Positions 1 to 8,634 of a stretch of DNA of 64,000 nt are shown here, in pieces. Source of the DNA: JBCDCB01 sp039182735. GTDB lineage: Bacteria; Planctomycetota; Phycisphaerae; Phycisphaerales; UBA1924. The stretch covers positions 104,017-168,016 of the forward strand of contig JBCDCB010000003.1 of assembly GCA_039182735.1 (NCBI GenBank), written 5' to 3'. Each line of letters begins with the position of its first letter. Position 1 is the stretch's first letter. The notes under the pieces are model-generated. The model made no database searches, had not been told where the DNA came from, and saw only the letters and a list, made by a program, of their open reading frames with translations. A program made the position numbers and the translations under genes.

Positions 1-567
1 GACTTCCCGCGCGGCTTCGTCTTCGGTCCATCGGGCGACCTCTTCATCGGCAACGGTTCCAATCCGAGCACCGGCGTCGGGCAGGACGCCATCCTCCGCA
101 TCGACCCCGCCACCGGCAGCGCCACCACCATCTTCGATACCTCGAACCTCGGCGCGTTCAGTCCGCTCGACGTGATCCTCAGCCCCGACGGCACACAACT
201 CGTCGTCTCCAGCGAGTTCCCCTTCCAGGGCGGCGCGATCCCCAACGCCGGCGCCATCGTCATCATCGATATCGACAGCCCCACGAACTTCTCCGTCCTC
301 AACCCCGGCAACGACGAGTTCGGCGACCCCACCCTCAGCGCGCCCCGCGGGCTCGGCTTCGCGCCCGACGGCACGCTCTTCGCCAGCAGCACCGGCAACG
401 GACGCCTCCTCCGCTTCGACATCGAACGCAACGAGTTCCTCGGCGTCTTCGCAGAGTTCGACGGGCTCAACGGGCAGGCGCTCAACTTCGTCAACGTCCC
501 GTCGCCCGGCGCCCTCGGTGTCGCGGGCCTCGGGCTCGTCGCCGCGACCCGCCGCCAGCGCCGCTGA
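1..567 (+). CDS. PEP-CTERM-anchored protein with NHL/beta-propeller-like repeats, 3' part
   Basis: The reading frame is open from base 1, so the true start lies outside the window. The visible 188 residues contain repeated short beta-propeller-like units (GPSGDLFIG, SPDGTQLVV, APDGTLFAS), as in NHL or SMP-30-like secreted proteins. The C-terminus reads VPSPGALGVAGLGLVAAT and then RRQRR. That is a proline motif, a hydrophobic segment and an Arg cluster: the three-part PEP-CTERM/exosortase sorting signal in the variant common in Phycisphaerae. The protein is therefore probably exported and cell-surface processed. Its ligand or enzymatic role cannot be told from this fragment. Confidence 0.8.
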   Translation, partial: DFPRGFVFGPSGDLFIGNGSNPSTGVGQDAILRIDPATGSATTIFDTSNLGAFSPLDVILSPDGTQLVVSSEFPFQGGAIPNAGAIVIIDIDSPTNFSVLNPGNDEFGDPTLSAPRGLGFAPDGTLFASSTGNGRLLRFDIERNEFLGVFAEFDGLNGQALNFVNVPSPGALGVAGLGLVAATRRQRR

Positions 568-595
568 GCCACGCAGCACGCTCCTCTCTCTCGGT

Positions 596-626
596 GCCGA
601 GCGCGTGCAGACGCGCTCGGCGCTTT
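596..626 (+). terminator. Possible intrinsic terminator after the PEP-CTERM gene
   Basis: An 11-bp perfect stem (596-606 with 611-621) with the 4-base loop GCAG lies between two convergent genes. It is followed by only three T residues, so termination by itself would be weak. It ends just before the stop of the leftward CPBP gene. Confidence 0.45.
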
Positions 627-630
627 GCGT

Positions 631-1545
631 TCACGTCCCGGTCATCGCGAGCGTCACGTTGAGCGCATTGAAGACCGCGTGCATCGCGAAGGGCGCCCAC
701 AGCGCACCGCTCCGCTCCCGCGCGATCCCCAGCGCCACGCTCAGCACGAACAGCCCCGGCAGCGCGTGCCAGTCCGCCGAGCCCACGTGCATGAACGCGA
801 ACACCACCGACGTGATCACGATCGATGACCACACAGCGCGCGTCGGCGACAGCACGCCGTCCATCGCCCGCGCGAACGACTGCTGCAACGCCCCGCGATA
901 GAAGACCTCTTCCAGCAGCGGGATCACGAGCGTCACGCACGCCACCGTGACCGCGATCGCCCAGATCGGGTTCGTCGGCTCCGTCAGCGCCTCGAGCGTC
1001 TTGTGCGCGAGCGGGTCTTCCGCTTCGCCGGAGAGCCACGCGCGCAGCCGCATCGCCAGCGTGCTCACCAGCAGCACCGGCGCGGTCACCAGCGCGCCGA
1101 GCACCGCGCCGAGCGCCAGACCGCTCCACGGTTGCGCTCGCAGTCCCATCGCGCTCGCAACACTCGGCAGCACGACCACGGCGATCAGCAGCGCGAGCAG
1201 CCCGCCGACGGAGCCGCCCAGCAGCAGCACCGCCATCTGCGCGAGCCCGCTGCCACTCCCCTCCGGATCATGCCGGAAGATCGGAATCGCCGCGACCGAT
1301 CCGAGCCCCTGCACGACCCACACGCCGAGCCCGACGAGGAGCAGCACGAGCCCGTCGCGCGTGCCGTCGGCGTTCTCGGGCGCTTCGCGTTCGAAGCGCC
1401 ACAGCCTGCCTCGCCACGCGACGCCGATCGCCAGCACCGTGATCGCCGCGAGCGCTGCCACGGTGACGCTGACGACGCCGAGCGTGTTCCCTACAGTGCC
1501 GCTCGCGTGCGCCGGCGAGGCGAGCCCCAGGCACGCGATCAGCAT
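631..1545 (-). CDS. CPBP family intramembrane metalloprotease
   Basis: This 304-residue membrane protein belongs to the CPBP (CAAX prenyl protease / bacteriocin-processing, ABI) family. It carries the family's three motifs near the C-terminus: EEVFYRG (EExxxR), FAFMH (FxxxH) and HAVFN (HxxxN). Several hydrophobic segments are visible between about residues 20 and 300. The start chosen is the ATG at 1545, which gives a short signal-like N-terminus (MLIACLGLASPAHA). That ATG overlaps the trpC start on the other strand by two bases. A GTG at 1464 is the next possible start. Family members process peptides or act in bacteriocin immunity or protein quality control; the substrate here is unknown. 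Confidence 0.85.
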   Translation of the reverse strand: MLIACLGLASPAHASGTVGNTLGVVSVTVAALAAITVLAIGVAWRGRLWRFEREAPENADGTRDGLVLLLVGLGVWVVQGLGSVAAIPIFRHDPEGSGSGLAQMAVLLLGGSVGGLLALLIAVVVLPSVASAMGLRAQPWSGLALGAVLGALVTAPVLLVSTLAMRLRAWLSGEAEDPLAHKTLEALTEPTNPIWAIAVTVACVTLVIPLLEEVFYRGALQQSFARAMDGVLSPTRAVWSSIVITSVVFAFMHVGSADWHALPGLFVLSVALGIARERSGALWAPFAMHAVFNALNVTLAMTGT

Positions 1546-2395
1546 GATGCACGAGACCAACGACCAACCCGTTCCGGATGCGCTGGCGACCATCGTCGAG
1601 CGGACGCGATCGCTGGTCGAGCGCCGCAAGGCCGAGGAACCCGTCGAGGAGCTCCGCAAACGCATCAAGGAGCTCGGTCGCCCCCGCAACTTCTTCGCCG
1701 CCGTCACCAAGCGCGATCGCGCCGACGCGACAAACGTCATCGCCGAGATCAAACGCAAGAGCCCCTCGGCCGGCTGGATCCGACCTGAATACGAGGACGA
1801 TGGCTTCGATCCCGTGCCCATCGCCAAACGCTACCACCAGGCGGGGGCCGCGGCGATCAGCTGCCTCACCGAGCCCGAGTTCTTCGCCGGCTCGCTGGGC
1901 TACATCCACCAGATCCGCGATGCCGTCCCGCTCCCCGTCCTCCGCAAGGACTTCATCGTCGATCCCTACCAGGTGTGGGAAGCCCGTGCGTACGGCGCCG
2001 ATGCCATCCTGCTCATCGCCGAGTGCCTCACCGAGTCCGCGCTCGTGGACCTCATGATCCTCGCACGCGAACTCCAACTCACCACGCTCATCGAGGTCCA
2101 CTCGATGGAGAACCTCCTCCGCGTGCGTCCCCACGTCGGGTTCCCCTCCCGCGCCTACGGCCTGCTCGGGATCAACAACCGCGACCTCTCCACCATGACC
2201 ACCGACCTCAACAACACCCTCCGCCTGATCGACCTCGTCGATGATCCGGGCGTGCTGGTCAGCGAATCGGGCATCTCCACGCCCGACGACCTCTCACGGC
2301 TCCGCCGCGCCGGCGTCCACATCGCGCTCGTCGGCGAATCACTCATGCGCACCGACGACCCCGGCAAGGCGCTCGTCGAACTGCTCGGGCGCTAG
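1544..2395 (+). CDS. trpC: Indole-3-glycerol phosphate synthase
   Basis: TrpC converts 1-(2-carboxyphenylamino)-1-deoxyribulose 5-phosphate to indole-3-glycerol phosphate in tryptophan synthesis. The 283-residue product has the full set of (beta/alpha)8-barrel signatures: EIKRKSPSAG around residues 68-77 (the catalytic KxKSPS loop), LRKDFIVDPYQ around 133-143 (catalytic Lys), LIAE around 157-160, GINNRDL around 211 and VSESGI around 240. Its length of about 260-290 fits the family. ATG codons at 1544 and 1547 are both possible and neither has a clear ribosome-binding site. The divergent CPBP gene begins on top of this start. No other trp gene is nearby, so the pathway is dispersed. Confidence 0.95.
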   Translation: MMHETNDQPVPDALATIVERTRSLVERRKAEEPVEELRKRIKELGRPRNFFAAVTKRDRADATNVIAEIKRKSPSAGWIRPEYEDDGFDPVPIAKRYHQAGAAAISCLTEPEFFAGSLGYIHQIRDAVPLPVLRKDFIVDPYQVWEARAYGADAILLIAECLTESALVDLMILARELQLTTLIEVHSMENLLRVRPHVGFPSRAYGLLGINNRDLSTMTTDLNNTLRLIDLVDDPGVLVSESGISTPDDLSRLRRAGVHIALVGESLMRTDDPGKALVELLGR

Positions 2396-2398
2396 CGC

Positions 2399-2434
2399 AA
2401 AAAAACGCCCGCACCAGCGTGGCCGGTGCGGGCG
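2399..2434 (-). terminator. Intrinsic terminator for the leftward TPR gene
   Basis: A 10-bp perfect GC-rich stem (2406-2415 with 2425-2434) and 9-base loop is followed on the minus strand by seven T residues (2405 down to 2399). This is a classical rho-independent terminator for the TPR gene at 2623-3666. Confidence 0.85.
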
Positions 2435-2452
2435 CCCATCGAAATGGAGGAG

Positions 2453-2492
2453 AAGAAGGCTGGATCGCCCGGCCTCGGGCCGGGCCTTCTTT
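2453..2492. terminator. Bidirectional terminator between trpC and the TPR gene
   Basis: An inner 7-bp stem GCCCGGC/GCCGGGC (2467-2473 with 2479-2485) is flanked by AAGAAGGC on the left and GCCTTCTTT on the right, which also pair. The A-rich left and T-rich right arms let it work in either direction, for trpC rightward and the TPR gene leftward. Confidence 0.65.
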
Positions 2493-2622
2493 CGCCCCGT
2501 CAAGGGCGTCGTGTTCCTGCACAAGCGAACAACCCCACGCGGAAGCATATTCCGCGGCATCCACTTCATCATTCGCCGCCAACCGCGCACGGTTCCAGTC
2601 GGCTGACGTGTCCCCCGCACTC

Positions 2623-3666
2623 TTAGCGCAACCGCCGCGCACGCTTCGTCGCCGTCTTCGCCCGCTCATCGTCCGGGAAGCGTTCGGAAACCCGCTCGTA
2701 CGCGCTCAGCGCCGCCGCCCGCCTGCCGACATCCTCCAGCGCTTCGCACACACGCCACTGCGCGCTCGCGCGTTCGGGCATCGATTCACCCGCCTCGATC
2801 AGCAGCGGCAACGCCTCCGCCGCCCGACCCGCTTCCTGATACGCCACTCCCGACAGGTACCCCGGCATCGGGTCGTCCGGGTCCTCCGTCATCGCGACCA
2901 GCCGCTGCGCGATGGGCACCAAAGCGTCGCCGTCTTGCTGGTAGGACAGGCTGTAATAGAACCACGTCTCGACCGCCTGACGCCGGTCTTCGTCGTTCGG
3001 CGCGCTGCTCGCCGCCGCCTCGAACGACGCGCCCATCTCGTCCCAGCGCTTCTTCTTCGCGTGTACGCCCGCGATCACGATGTGACCCTGGCTCTCCGCG
3101 CCGGGGATCCGCAGCAGCGCCTCGCCCTGCTCCATCGCCTTCTTGCTGCTCCCGCCCAGCAGCCGCGGCGCCTGCGTGTACACCATCGCCAGCGCGATCC
3201 GCGGCTCGGGGTACATCGGGTCCAGCTCGATCGCGCGCTCGTACGCCTCTCTCACGTCGCCAAGACGCCCCAACGCACCGAGCCCAGCGCTCAGCATCGA
3301 ACCCGCCAGCGCGTTCCCACGCCAGTACTCGTACTTCGCGACGTTCGGCTCCAGCTCCGCCGCCCGCTCGAAGTGCGGCTGCGCATCGGCCAGATCGTGC
3401 TCCTCGCTCAGCATCGTTGCCAGCGCCATCCCGAACGCCCACTCCGCACGGGCCGGCTCGTTGCGCATCGCGTCGTCGAAGACGCCCCGCGCTTTGCGCG
3501 CCTTGGTCGAGGTCTCGTCGTCGCTCTCGCCCCAGCCGAAACCGTCGCTGACCGACTCCGCCCACGCGAGCGCCGCGTCCGGCGAGTCGAAGACCGCGTC
3601 GTCCGCGCGCACATGCGCGGTCACCGCGAGCAGAACCGCCACCACGCCGATGATCCGTCCACGCAT
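2623..3666 (-). CDS. Secreted TPR-repeat protein
   Basis: This 347-residue protein starts with a clear signal peptide (MRGRIIGVVAVLLAVTAHVRA). It then carries several tetratricopeptide-like helical pairs; for example, residues about 80-110 (AQPHFERAAELEPN), 130-160 (AYERAIELDPMYPEPR) and the last 60 residues (AALSAYERVSERFPDDERA). TPRs mediate protein-protein contact, and export places this one in the periplasm. The ATG at 3666 has a good upstream site (GAGAGGAG). The gene diverges from pabB with 49 bp between starts. No enzymatic domain is visible and the partner is unknown. Confidence 0.8.
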   Translation of the reverse strand: MRGRIIGVVAVLLAVTAHVRADDAVFDSPDAALAWAESVSDGFGWGESDDETSTKARKARGVFDDAMRNEPARAEWAFGMALATMLSEEHDLADAQPHFERAAELEPNVAKYEYWRGNALAGSMLSAGLGALGRLGDVREAYERAIELDPMYPEPRIALAMVYTQAPRLLGGSSKKAMEQGEALLRIPGAESQGHIVIAGVHAKKKRWDEMGASFEAAASSAPNDEDRRQAVETWFYYSLSYQQDGDALVPIAQRLVAMTEDPDDPMPGYLSGVAYQEAGRAAEALPLLIEAGESMPERASAQWRVCEALEDVGRRAAALSAYERVSERFPDDERAKTATKRARRLR

Positions 3667-3715
3667 CCGTCGCTCCTCTCGCGGGCACCCCGCCTTCGCA
3701 CCCTATCATCGCGCC

Positions 3716-4912
3716 GTGATCGACCCGGGCACAACACTTTCTCCCGATCCCGCGCGCGCCGATTCCGCGCGCACAACGATCGCCTCCTTCCGCGGCACCG
3801 ACCCGCGGTGGCGAGGCGACTTCCACGCGGTCGATCACGCGTCATGCTGCTCGGACGACCCGCTCGCGGCGCTGCGAGCCGCCCTCGCTCGCTCGCCCGC
3901 ACGAGAGTGGGCCATCGCGCTGCCCTACGAACTCGGACACGCCATCGAGCCCACCGCTTCGCGCGGCGCGCGGCCCGCGATCGACCTCTGGCAACTCGAA
4001 CCGGCGCACGCCGCCGAGCCGCCTCCACCCCGCGCGTGGTCCGTCGAAGGCGTCCGCTCGCTGCAGGGGCGGTGCGCCTATCTCGAAGCGGTGCGCCGAG
4101 CGATCGCGTACACACACGTCGGCGATGTCTTCCAGGCCAATATCGCGCACGTGCTCCGCGGTACGTTCTGCGGCGACGTGCGCGCGCTCTTCGACACACT
4201 CGTGCGCACAATGACGCCCGACTACGGCGCGCTGCTCGAAACGCCGAGCCGCGCCGTTCTTTCGGTGAGCCCGGAGCTCTTCCTCTCGTTCGATGCGCGC
4301 TCGCGTCGCGTGATCACACGACCGATCAAGGGCACGCGCGCCGGGCGCGCGCGCGACCTGCTCGACGCATCAAAGGACCGCGCCGAGCTCAACATGATCA
4401 TCGACCTCATGCGCAACGACCTCGGGCGCGTCTGCGAGCCCGGCAGCGTGCGCGTCGAGACCGCCCGCGCCGTCGAACGCCACGCCGGCGACGGCCCCGG
4501 GTCCATCCACCACGCCGTTGCGCAAGTCGCCGGCACGCTCCGCGAAGGCCGCGACCTTGTCGATCTCCTCCGCGCCGCCTTCCCCGCTGGCTCCATCACC
4601 GGCGCGCCGAAGGTCCGCGCCATGCAAGTCATCAACGAGCTCGAACCCTTCGAACGCGGCGCATACTGCGGCTCCATCGGGCGCATCACCGCCGACGGCT
4701 CCGCCGTTTTCAGCGTCGGCATCCGCACCGCCACCGTCACACCATGCGCCAACACGTGGTCGCCGGGCGAGCCCATAGAACGCGCCACAATCGACTTCCC
4801 GGTCGGCGCGGGCATCGTCGCCGACAGTGACCCCGACGCCGAATGGAGCGAAACGCTCGACAAGGCGCGGGCGTTCCTCGACGCGATCGGCGCAGACGGG
4901 ATCGAAGGTTGA
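3716..4912 (+). CDS. pabB: Aminodeoxychorismate synthase component I
   Basis: PabB aminates chorismate to 4-amino-4-deoxychorismate for folate synthesis. The 398-residue product has the chorismate-binding signatures: PIKGTRAGRARD near residue 202, DRAELNMIIDLMRNDLGR near 221, GSITGAPKVRAM near 292 and GAYCGSIGRI after it. PIKGTR with the catalytic Lys is the pattern that favours PabB over TrpE. The start chosen is GTG 3716, the only start that keeps the N-terminal region without running into the divergent gene; no good ribosome site is visible. Its stop overlaps the start of the Nudix gene (TTGA). TrpE cannot be fully excluded, but the length and the folate-like neighbour favour PabB. Confidence 0.88.
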   Translation: MIDPGTTLSPDPARADSARTTIASFRGTDPRWRGDFHAVDHASCCSDDPLAALRAALARSPAREWAIALPYELGHAIEPTASRGARPAIDLWQLEPAHAAEPPPPRAWSVEGVRSLQGRCAYLEAVRRAIAYTHVGDVFQANIAHVLRGTFCGDVRALFDTLVRTMTPDYGALLETPSRAVLSVSPELFLSFDARSRRVITRPIKGTRAGRARDLLDASKDRAELNMIIDLMRNDLGRVCEPGSVRVETARAVERHAGDGPGSIHHAVAQVAGTLREGRDLVDLLRAAFPAGSITGAPKVRAMQVINELEPFERGAYCGSIGRITADGSAVFSVGIRTATVTPCANTWSPGEPIERATIDFPVGAGIVADSDPDAEWSETLDKARAFLDAIGADGIEG

Positions 4913-5445
4913 CCCGCGATCGCGACGGCTACCGGCGCGAACCCCTCGACGACGCCGTCCGCGTGCGCGCGGACATCGTCGATGCCTACGTCTTCCGCCG
5001 GCGCGCTGGCGTCATCGAACTGCTCCAACTCCACCGCGCCGGCCCGCCCCTCGAAGCCACCTGGCAACCCGTCATGGGGCACATCGAGCCCGGCGAAACG
5101 CCCATCCGCACCGCGCTCCGCGAACTCGAGGAAGAGATCGGGCTCACCCACGCCGGCGGCGACATGCGCGCCGTCTGGGCGCTCGAGCAGGTGCACCCGT
5201 ACTTCGTGCCCGAGATCAGCGCGGTCGTGCTCTCGCCGCGCTTCGCGGTCGAGGTGTCGCCCGCGTTCGAACCGCGTCTCAATGAAGAGCACACCGACGC
5301 GCGCTGGGTCACGCAGCGCAGCGACTTCCTCTGGCCCGGGCAGCGCAACGCCGTGCGCGAACTCATCGAAGAAATCCTGCCGGAAGGCTCACCGACCGGC
5401 GAGCGCCTGCGCATCGACGTCGAGCGCGTGCTCAGCTCGCGATAG
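4909..5445 (+). CDS. Nudix hydrolase, possibly NudB-like (folate pathway)
   Basis: The Nudix box GHIEPGETPIRTALRELEEE then IGL (about residues 57-79) matches GX5EX7REUXEEXGU exactly. The enzyme should hydrolyse a nucleoside diphosphate linked to another moiety, with divalent metal. The TTG at 4909 overlaps the pabB stop (TTGA), giving 178 residues; GTG 4963 is an alternative nearer to the domain start (VRADIVDAYVF). Coupling to pabB and a C-terminal region similar in layout to NudB (ARWV...WPGQRNAVREL) suggest dihydroneopterin triphosphate pyrophosphatase. This is an inference from context. The gene ends 14 bp inside the convergent alr gene. Confidence 0.8.
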   Translation: MTRDRDGYRREPLDDAVRVRADIVDAYVFRRRAGVIELLQLHRAGPPLEATWQPVMGHIEPGETPIRTALRELEEEIGLTHAGGDMRAVWALEQVHPYFVPEISAVVLSPRFAVEVSPAFEPRLNEEHTDARWVTQRSDFLWPGQRNAVRELIEEILPEGSPTGERLRIDVERVLSSR

Positions 5446-6745
5446 GCGCGGCGTTGTCGCGCGCCGGCGCCATCTGCACGCGCGCCAGGCTCAGCGGCGC
5501 ACGCCGATCCGCGTCCTTCGTCGCCAGGTACAGCCGCTCCACGCGCGGGCTGATCCGGCACAGCAGCTCGTGCGGGATCGAGCCCGCACGCTCCGCCAGC
5601 TTGCCCAGCGCGTTCGGCGCGGCGGGATCCACGCCGATCAGTTCGACCTCGGTCTCGGTCGTCGCCTCGTGCCCGCGCACGTCGGTCAGGTCTACCACGA
5701 TCTGTTCCATCGAGACCCGCCCGACGACAGGCACATACGCGCGCAGCTCGCCCGCGATGATCACGCCCACCTTCGCGCAGCCGTCGCCGAAGCCGAACCG
5801 TTCGACACCGTCGCTGCTGAGCCCGATCGGATAGCCGTCGGCGTAGCCCACGGGCACCACGCCCAGCAGCGTGTCGCGCGGCGCGACCCACGTCCCTCGA
5901 TACCCCACGCGCTCGCCCTCGCCCACCCGCTTGAACTGCGAGAAGCGGCTCACCCACCGCAGCGCCGGTCGAAGCGCATCGAGCTCCGTCGCGAACTCGA
6001 TGCCCGTGTCGTCGCCCGCGAGCGATTCGCCCCCGTAGCCGTAGAGCGCGAGCCCGACGCGCACCATGCGACGGTGCTGCGACTTCGAGCGGAACAGCGC
6101 GTACGAGTTCGCCGCGTGCACGAGGCAGTCCTCGGTGACCAGCGAGCCCGCGGTGCGCAGCCACTCGTCGAATCGTTCGGACTGGCGATCGGTCTCCTCC
6201 GCGCTCACGTCCGCCGACGCGAAGTGCGTGAACACGCCCGCCAACCGCAGCCGGCGGTGCTCCGCGATCGAGAGCAGCAGACGCAGCGCATCGCTCGGCA
6301 GCGCGCCGTCCCGGCTCATGCCCGTATCCACTTCGATGTGCACCGGCACCGTGATGCCCAGCCCTTCCGCCACGTGCATCACCTCGCGCAGCGACGCCTC
6401 GTCGTGTACGCCCAGGTGTACCCGCCCGCGCGAGACCGCGCGGTACAGCGCGTCGTCCCGGCGCAGCTCGCGGACCGGCATGAGCATCAGCAGGGGGACG
6501 TCGATCGCCGCCGCGATCAGCTCGCGCGCCTGTGCCGGCGTCGAGACCGCGATCATCTCCACGCCCAGCATGCTCAGGCGTTTGGCGATCCGCTTGGCGC
6601 CCAGCCCGTAGGCGTCCGCCTTCAGCACCGCGCACATCGCGGGGGGCGTCCGCCCCTCCGACCCCGCGCGCAGGACACGCCGGATCACACCCAGGTTGTG
6701 CTCGATCGCGGTCAGATCGATGTCGAGTCGGCTCGATGTCTGCAC
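5432..6745 (-). CDS. alr: Alanine racemase
   Basis: Alr interconverts L- and D-alanine with pyridoxal phosphate and supplies D-Ala for peptidoglycan. In this 437-residue protein the PLP lysine lies in AVLKADAYG (about residue 41). The catalytic-tyrosine region is VGYRGTW (near 280), followed by VPVGYADGYP, and VGRVSMEQ marks the C-terminal domain. It is longer than most Alr proteins (about 360-380), mainly through small insertions. The GTG at 6745 is chosen because it directly precedes the conserved RLDIDLTAIEHNL and has GGTGAGG upstream. Its 3' end overlaps the Nudix gene by 14 bp. The gene supports a conventional peptidoglycan wall in this organism. Confidence 0.92.
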   Translation of the reverse strand: MQTSSRLDIDLTAIEHNLGVIRRVLRAGSEGRTPPAMCAVLKADAYGLGAKRIAKRLSMLGVEMIAVSTPAQARELIAAAIDVPLLMLMPVRELRRDDALYRAVSRGRVHLGVHDEASLREVMHVAEGLGITVPVHIEVDTGMSRDGALPSDALRLLLSIAEHRRLRLAGVFTHFASADVSAEETDRQSERFDEWLRTAGSLVTEDCLVHAANSYALFRSKSQHRRMVRVGLALYGYGGESLAGDDTGIEFATELDALRPALRWVSRFSQFKRVGEGERVGYRGTWVAPRDTLLGVVPVGYADGYPIGLSSDGVERFGFGDGCAKVGVIIAGELRAYVPVVGRVSMEQIVVDLTDVRGHEATTETEVELIGVDPAAPNALGKLAERAGSIPHELLCRISPRVERLYLATKDADRRAPLSLARVQMAPARDNAAPIAS

Positions 6746-6924
6746 GGACGTCGCCTCACCTTCTGCCCTGGCACGATAGAACCGCCCGGAACCCGAGTGG
6801 TATCGACAACCCCGGGCTCCTAGCATCACCCGCTCATCGCCCGCCCTGATGTTGGGACCGGGCGTCACATCCAGGCATCTCCCGGCGTCCGAAGCAAACG
6901 CCGGGCAGCCGAGAAGATCCCACG

Positions 6925-8625
6925 ATGAACGATCACGAAGGCGACGCCCCCGCCTCGGCGGACGGGCCGCAGACCAACCCCTCGCAATCCGAATCCGCCG
7001 GCGAAGACCAGCCCAAGAAGAAGCGCCGGCGCCGTCGCCGACGCAAGAAGACTTCCGGCGAAGGCACCGAGACCACCGCGACGACGAACGCGGAGTCGTC
7101 GGGCGAACCCGCCTCCGATCACGGCGATCGACCCAGGAAGCGCCGCGGCGGCGGTCGCGGGCGCGGGCGAGACGGCGGCGGGCGGGGACGAGGCCGCGGG
7201 CGCGACGACGGCCCGCCGCCCGACGACGGCCCCGATCCGCTCCAGCAGAGCCGCCAGCGCACCATCATCTCGCGCGACGACGTCGAGAACTGGGAAGAGA
7301 TCTTCGAGGGCACCTTCGAAGACCTCGAACTCAACGAGGACGTGCTCGCCGGGCTGAAGGACGTCGGCTTCGTCAGCCCCACCAAGATCCAGGCCCAGCT
7401 CATCCCCCTCGTCCTCGACGGGCGTGACGTCCTCGGGCAGTCGCGCACCGGCACCGGCAAAACCGCCGCCTTCGGCATCCCCGCACTCAACATGGCCGAG
7501 AAGGGCACCGAGTTCGGGACCATCATCCTCGCGCCCACCCGTGAACTGGCCATTCAGATCGGGCAGGAGCTCATCGAGCTCGGCAAGCACACCGGGCTCC
7601 GCGTCGCCGCCGTCTACGGCGGGCAGCGCATCGATACCCAGGCCAAGCGCCTCGCCGACGGTCCCGAGATCATCGTCGCCACGCCCGGGCGCCTCCTCGA
7701 CATGCGCGAGCGCGGCTACCTCCACTTCAACAACGCCCGCTACGCCGTCCTCGACGAGATGGACCGCATGCTCGACATCGGCTTCCGCGACGACATCCGC
7801 AAGATCCTCGGGATGTTCCCCAAGGACGCGCAGCTCGTCTTCGTCAGCGCCACCATCGAGGACGAGATCGAACGCCTCGCGCGCAAGCACATGCGCGACC
7901 CGGAGAAGCTCGTCACCTCCACCGGCTCGCTCACAGTGAGCCTCGTCGATCAGCACTACATCTCCGTCAAACCGTGGGACAAGAAGCGCCTGCTCGCGCA
8001 CCTGCTCACCCACGAAGAGCCCGAGCTCACCCTCGTCTTCTGCCGCATGAAGCGCACCGTGGACGGGCTCGTCAAGTACCTCTCGGGCAAGGGCATCGAG
8101 TCCAACGCCATCCACGGCGACATGTACCAGGGCAAGCGCAACCGCGTCATCCAGCGTCTCCGCGACGGGCAGCTCTCGGTGCTCATCTGCTCCGACCTCG
8201 CCGCACGCGGGCTCGACGTGGACAACATCTCCCACGTCATCAACTACGACCTGCCCGAAGACCCCGAGGTCTACATCCACCGCATCGGTCGCACGGCACG
8301 CGCCGGACGCCGCGGCGAGGCGTGGTCCTTCGTCACCCCCGAGCAGGGCGAACTGCTCACCGCCATCGAGCACCTCGCCAACGCGCACATCCCCGAGCAG
8401 ACCTACCCGGACTTCGTGCCCGGCGACCCGCCGTCGGATATCCGCCAGGAACAGGCGGCCGAGCAGAAGCGCCTCGAACAGCTCAAGAGCCAGCCCTCGC
8501 GCTTCTCCAAGCCCGACGCGCCGAACGCCGACAAGGGCGACGCCAGCAAGTTCCCCGGGGGCGTCGTGCCCGCCAAGATGCCGCCCAAGCGCATCGGCGG
8601 TCGCGTCCGCACCGGTCGAGGCTGA
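6925..8625 (+). CDS. DEAD-box ATP-dependent RNA helicase
   Basis: This 566-residue RNA helicase begins with a very basic, disordered tail (runs of Lys/Arg around residues 31-45 and an Arg/Gly-rich stretch around 70-100) likely to bind RNA. The core follows with Q-motif region FVSPTKIQAQ (about 152), Walker A SRTGTGKT (about 173), PTRELA, TPGRLLD, motif II DEMD (about 277) instead of DEAD, SAT (about 308), ARGLDV (about 428) and HRIGRTARAGR (about 452). DExD variants are active in this superfamily. It resembles RhlE/CshA-type cold-shock or ribosome-assembly helicases, but no subtype is claimed. It stands alone between alr and the convergent AsmA-like gene. Confidence 0.93.
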   Translation: MNDHEGDAPASADGPQTNPSQSESAGEDQPKKKRRRRRRRKKTSGEGTETTATTNAESSGEPASDHGDRPRKRRGGGRGRGRDGGGRGRGRGRDDGPPPDDGPDPLQQSRQRTIISRDDVENWEEIFEGTFEDLELNEDVLAGLKDVGFVSPTKIQAQLIPLVLDGRDVLGQSRTGTGKTAAFGIPALNMAEKGTEFGTIILAPTRELAIQIGQELIELGKHTGLRVAAVYGGQRIDTQAKRLADGPEIIVATPGRLLDMRERGYLHFNNARYAVLDEMDRMLDIGFRDDIRKILGMFPKDAQLVFVSATIEDEIERLARKHMRDPEKLVTSTGSLTVSLVDQHYISVKPWDKKRLLAHLLTHEEPELTLVFCRMKRTVDGLVKYLSGKGIESNAIHGDMYQGKRNRVIQRLRDGQLSVLICSDLAARGLDVDNISHVINYDLPEDPEVYIHRIGRTARAGRRGEAWSFVTPEQGELLTAIEHLANAHIPEQTYPDFVPGDPPSDIRQEQAAEQKRLEQLKSQPSRFSKPDAPNADKGDASKFPGGVVPAKMPPKRIGGRVRTGRG

Positions 8626-8634
8626 ACGCCGCGG

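Noticed and set aside
2419..4830. Long rightward ORF of 803 codons
   Set aside because: Arg/Pro-rich shadow of the TPR and pabB genes; no domain.
4982..6823. Long rightward ORF over alr
   Set aside because: Antisense shadow of alr with low-complexity composition.
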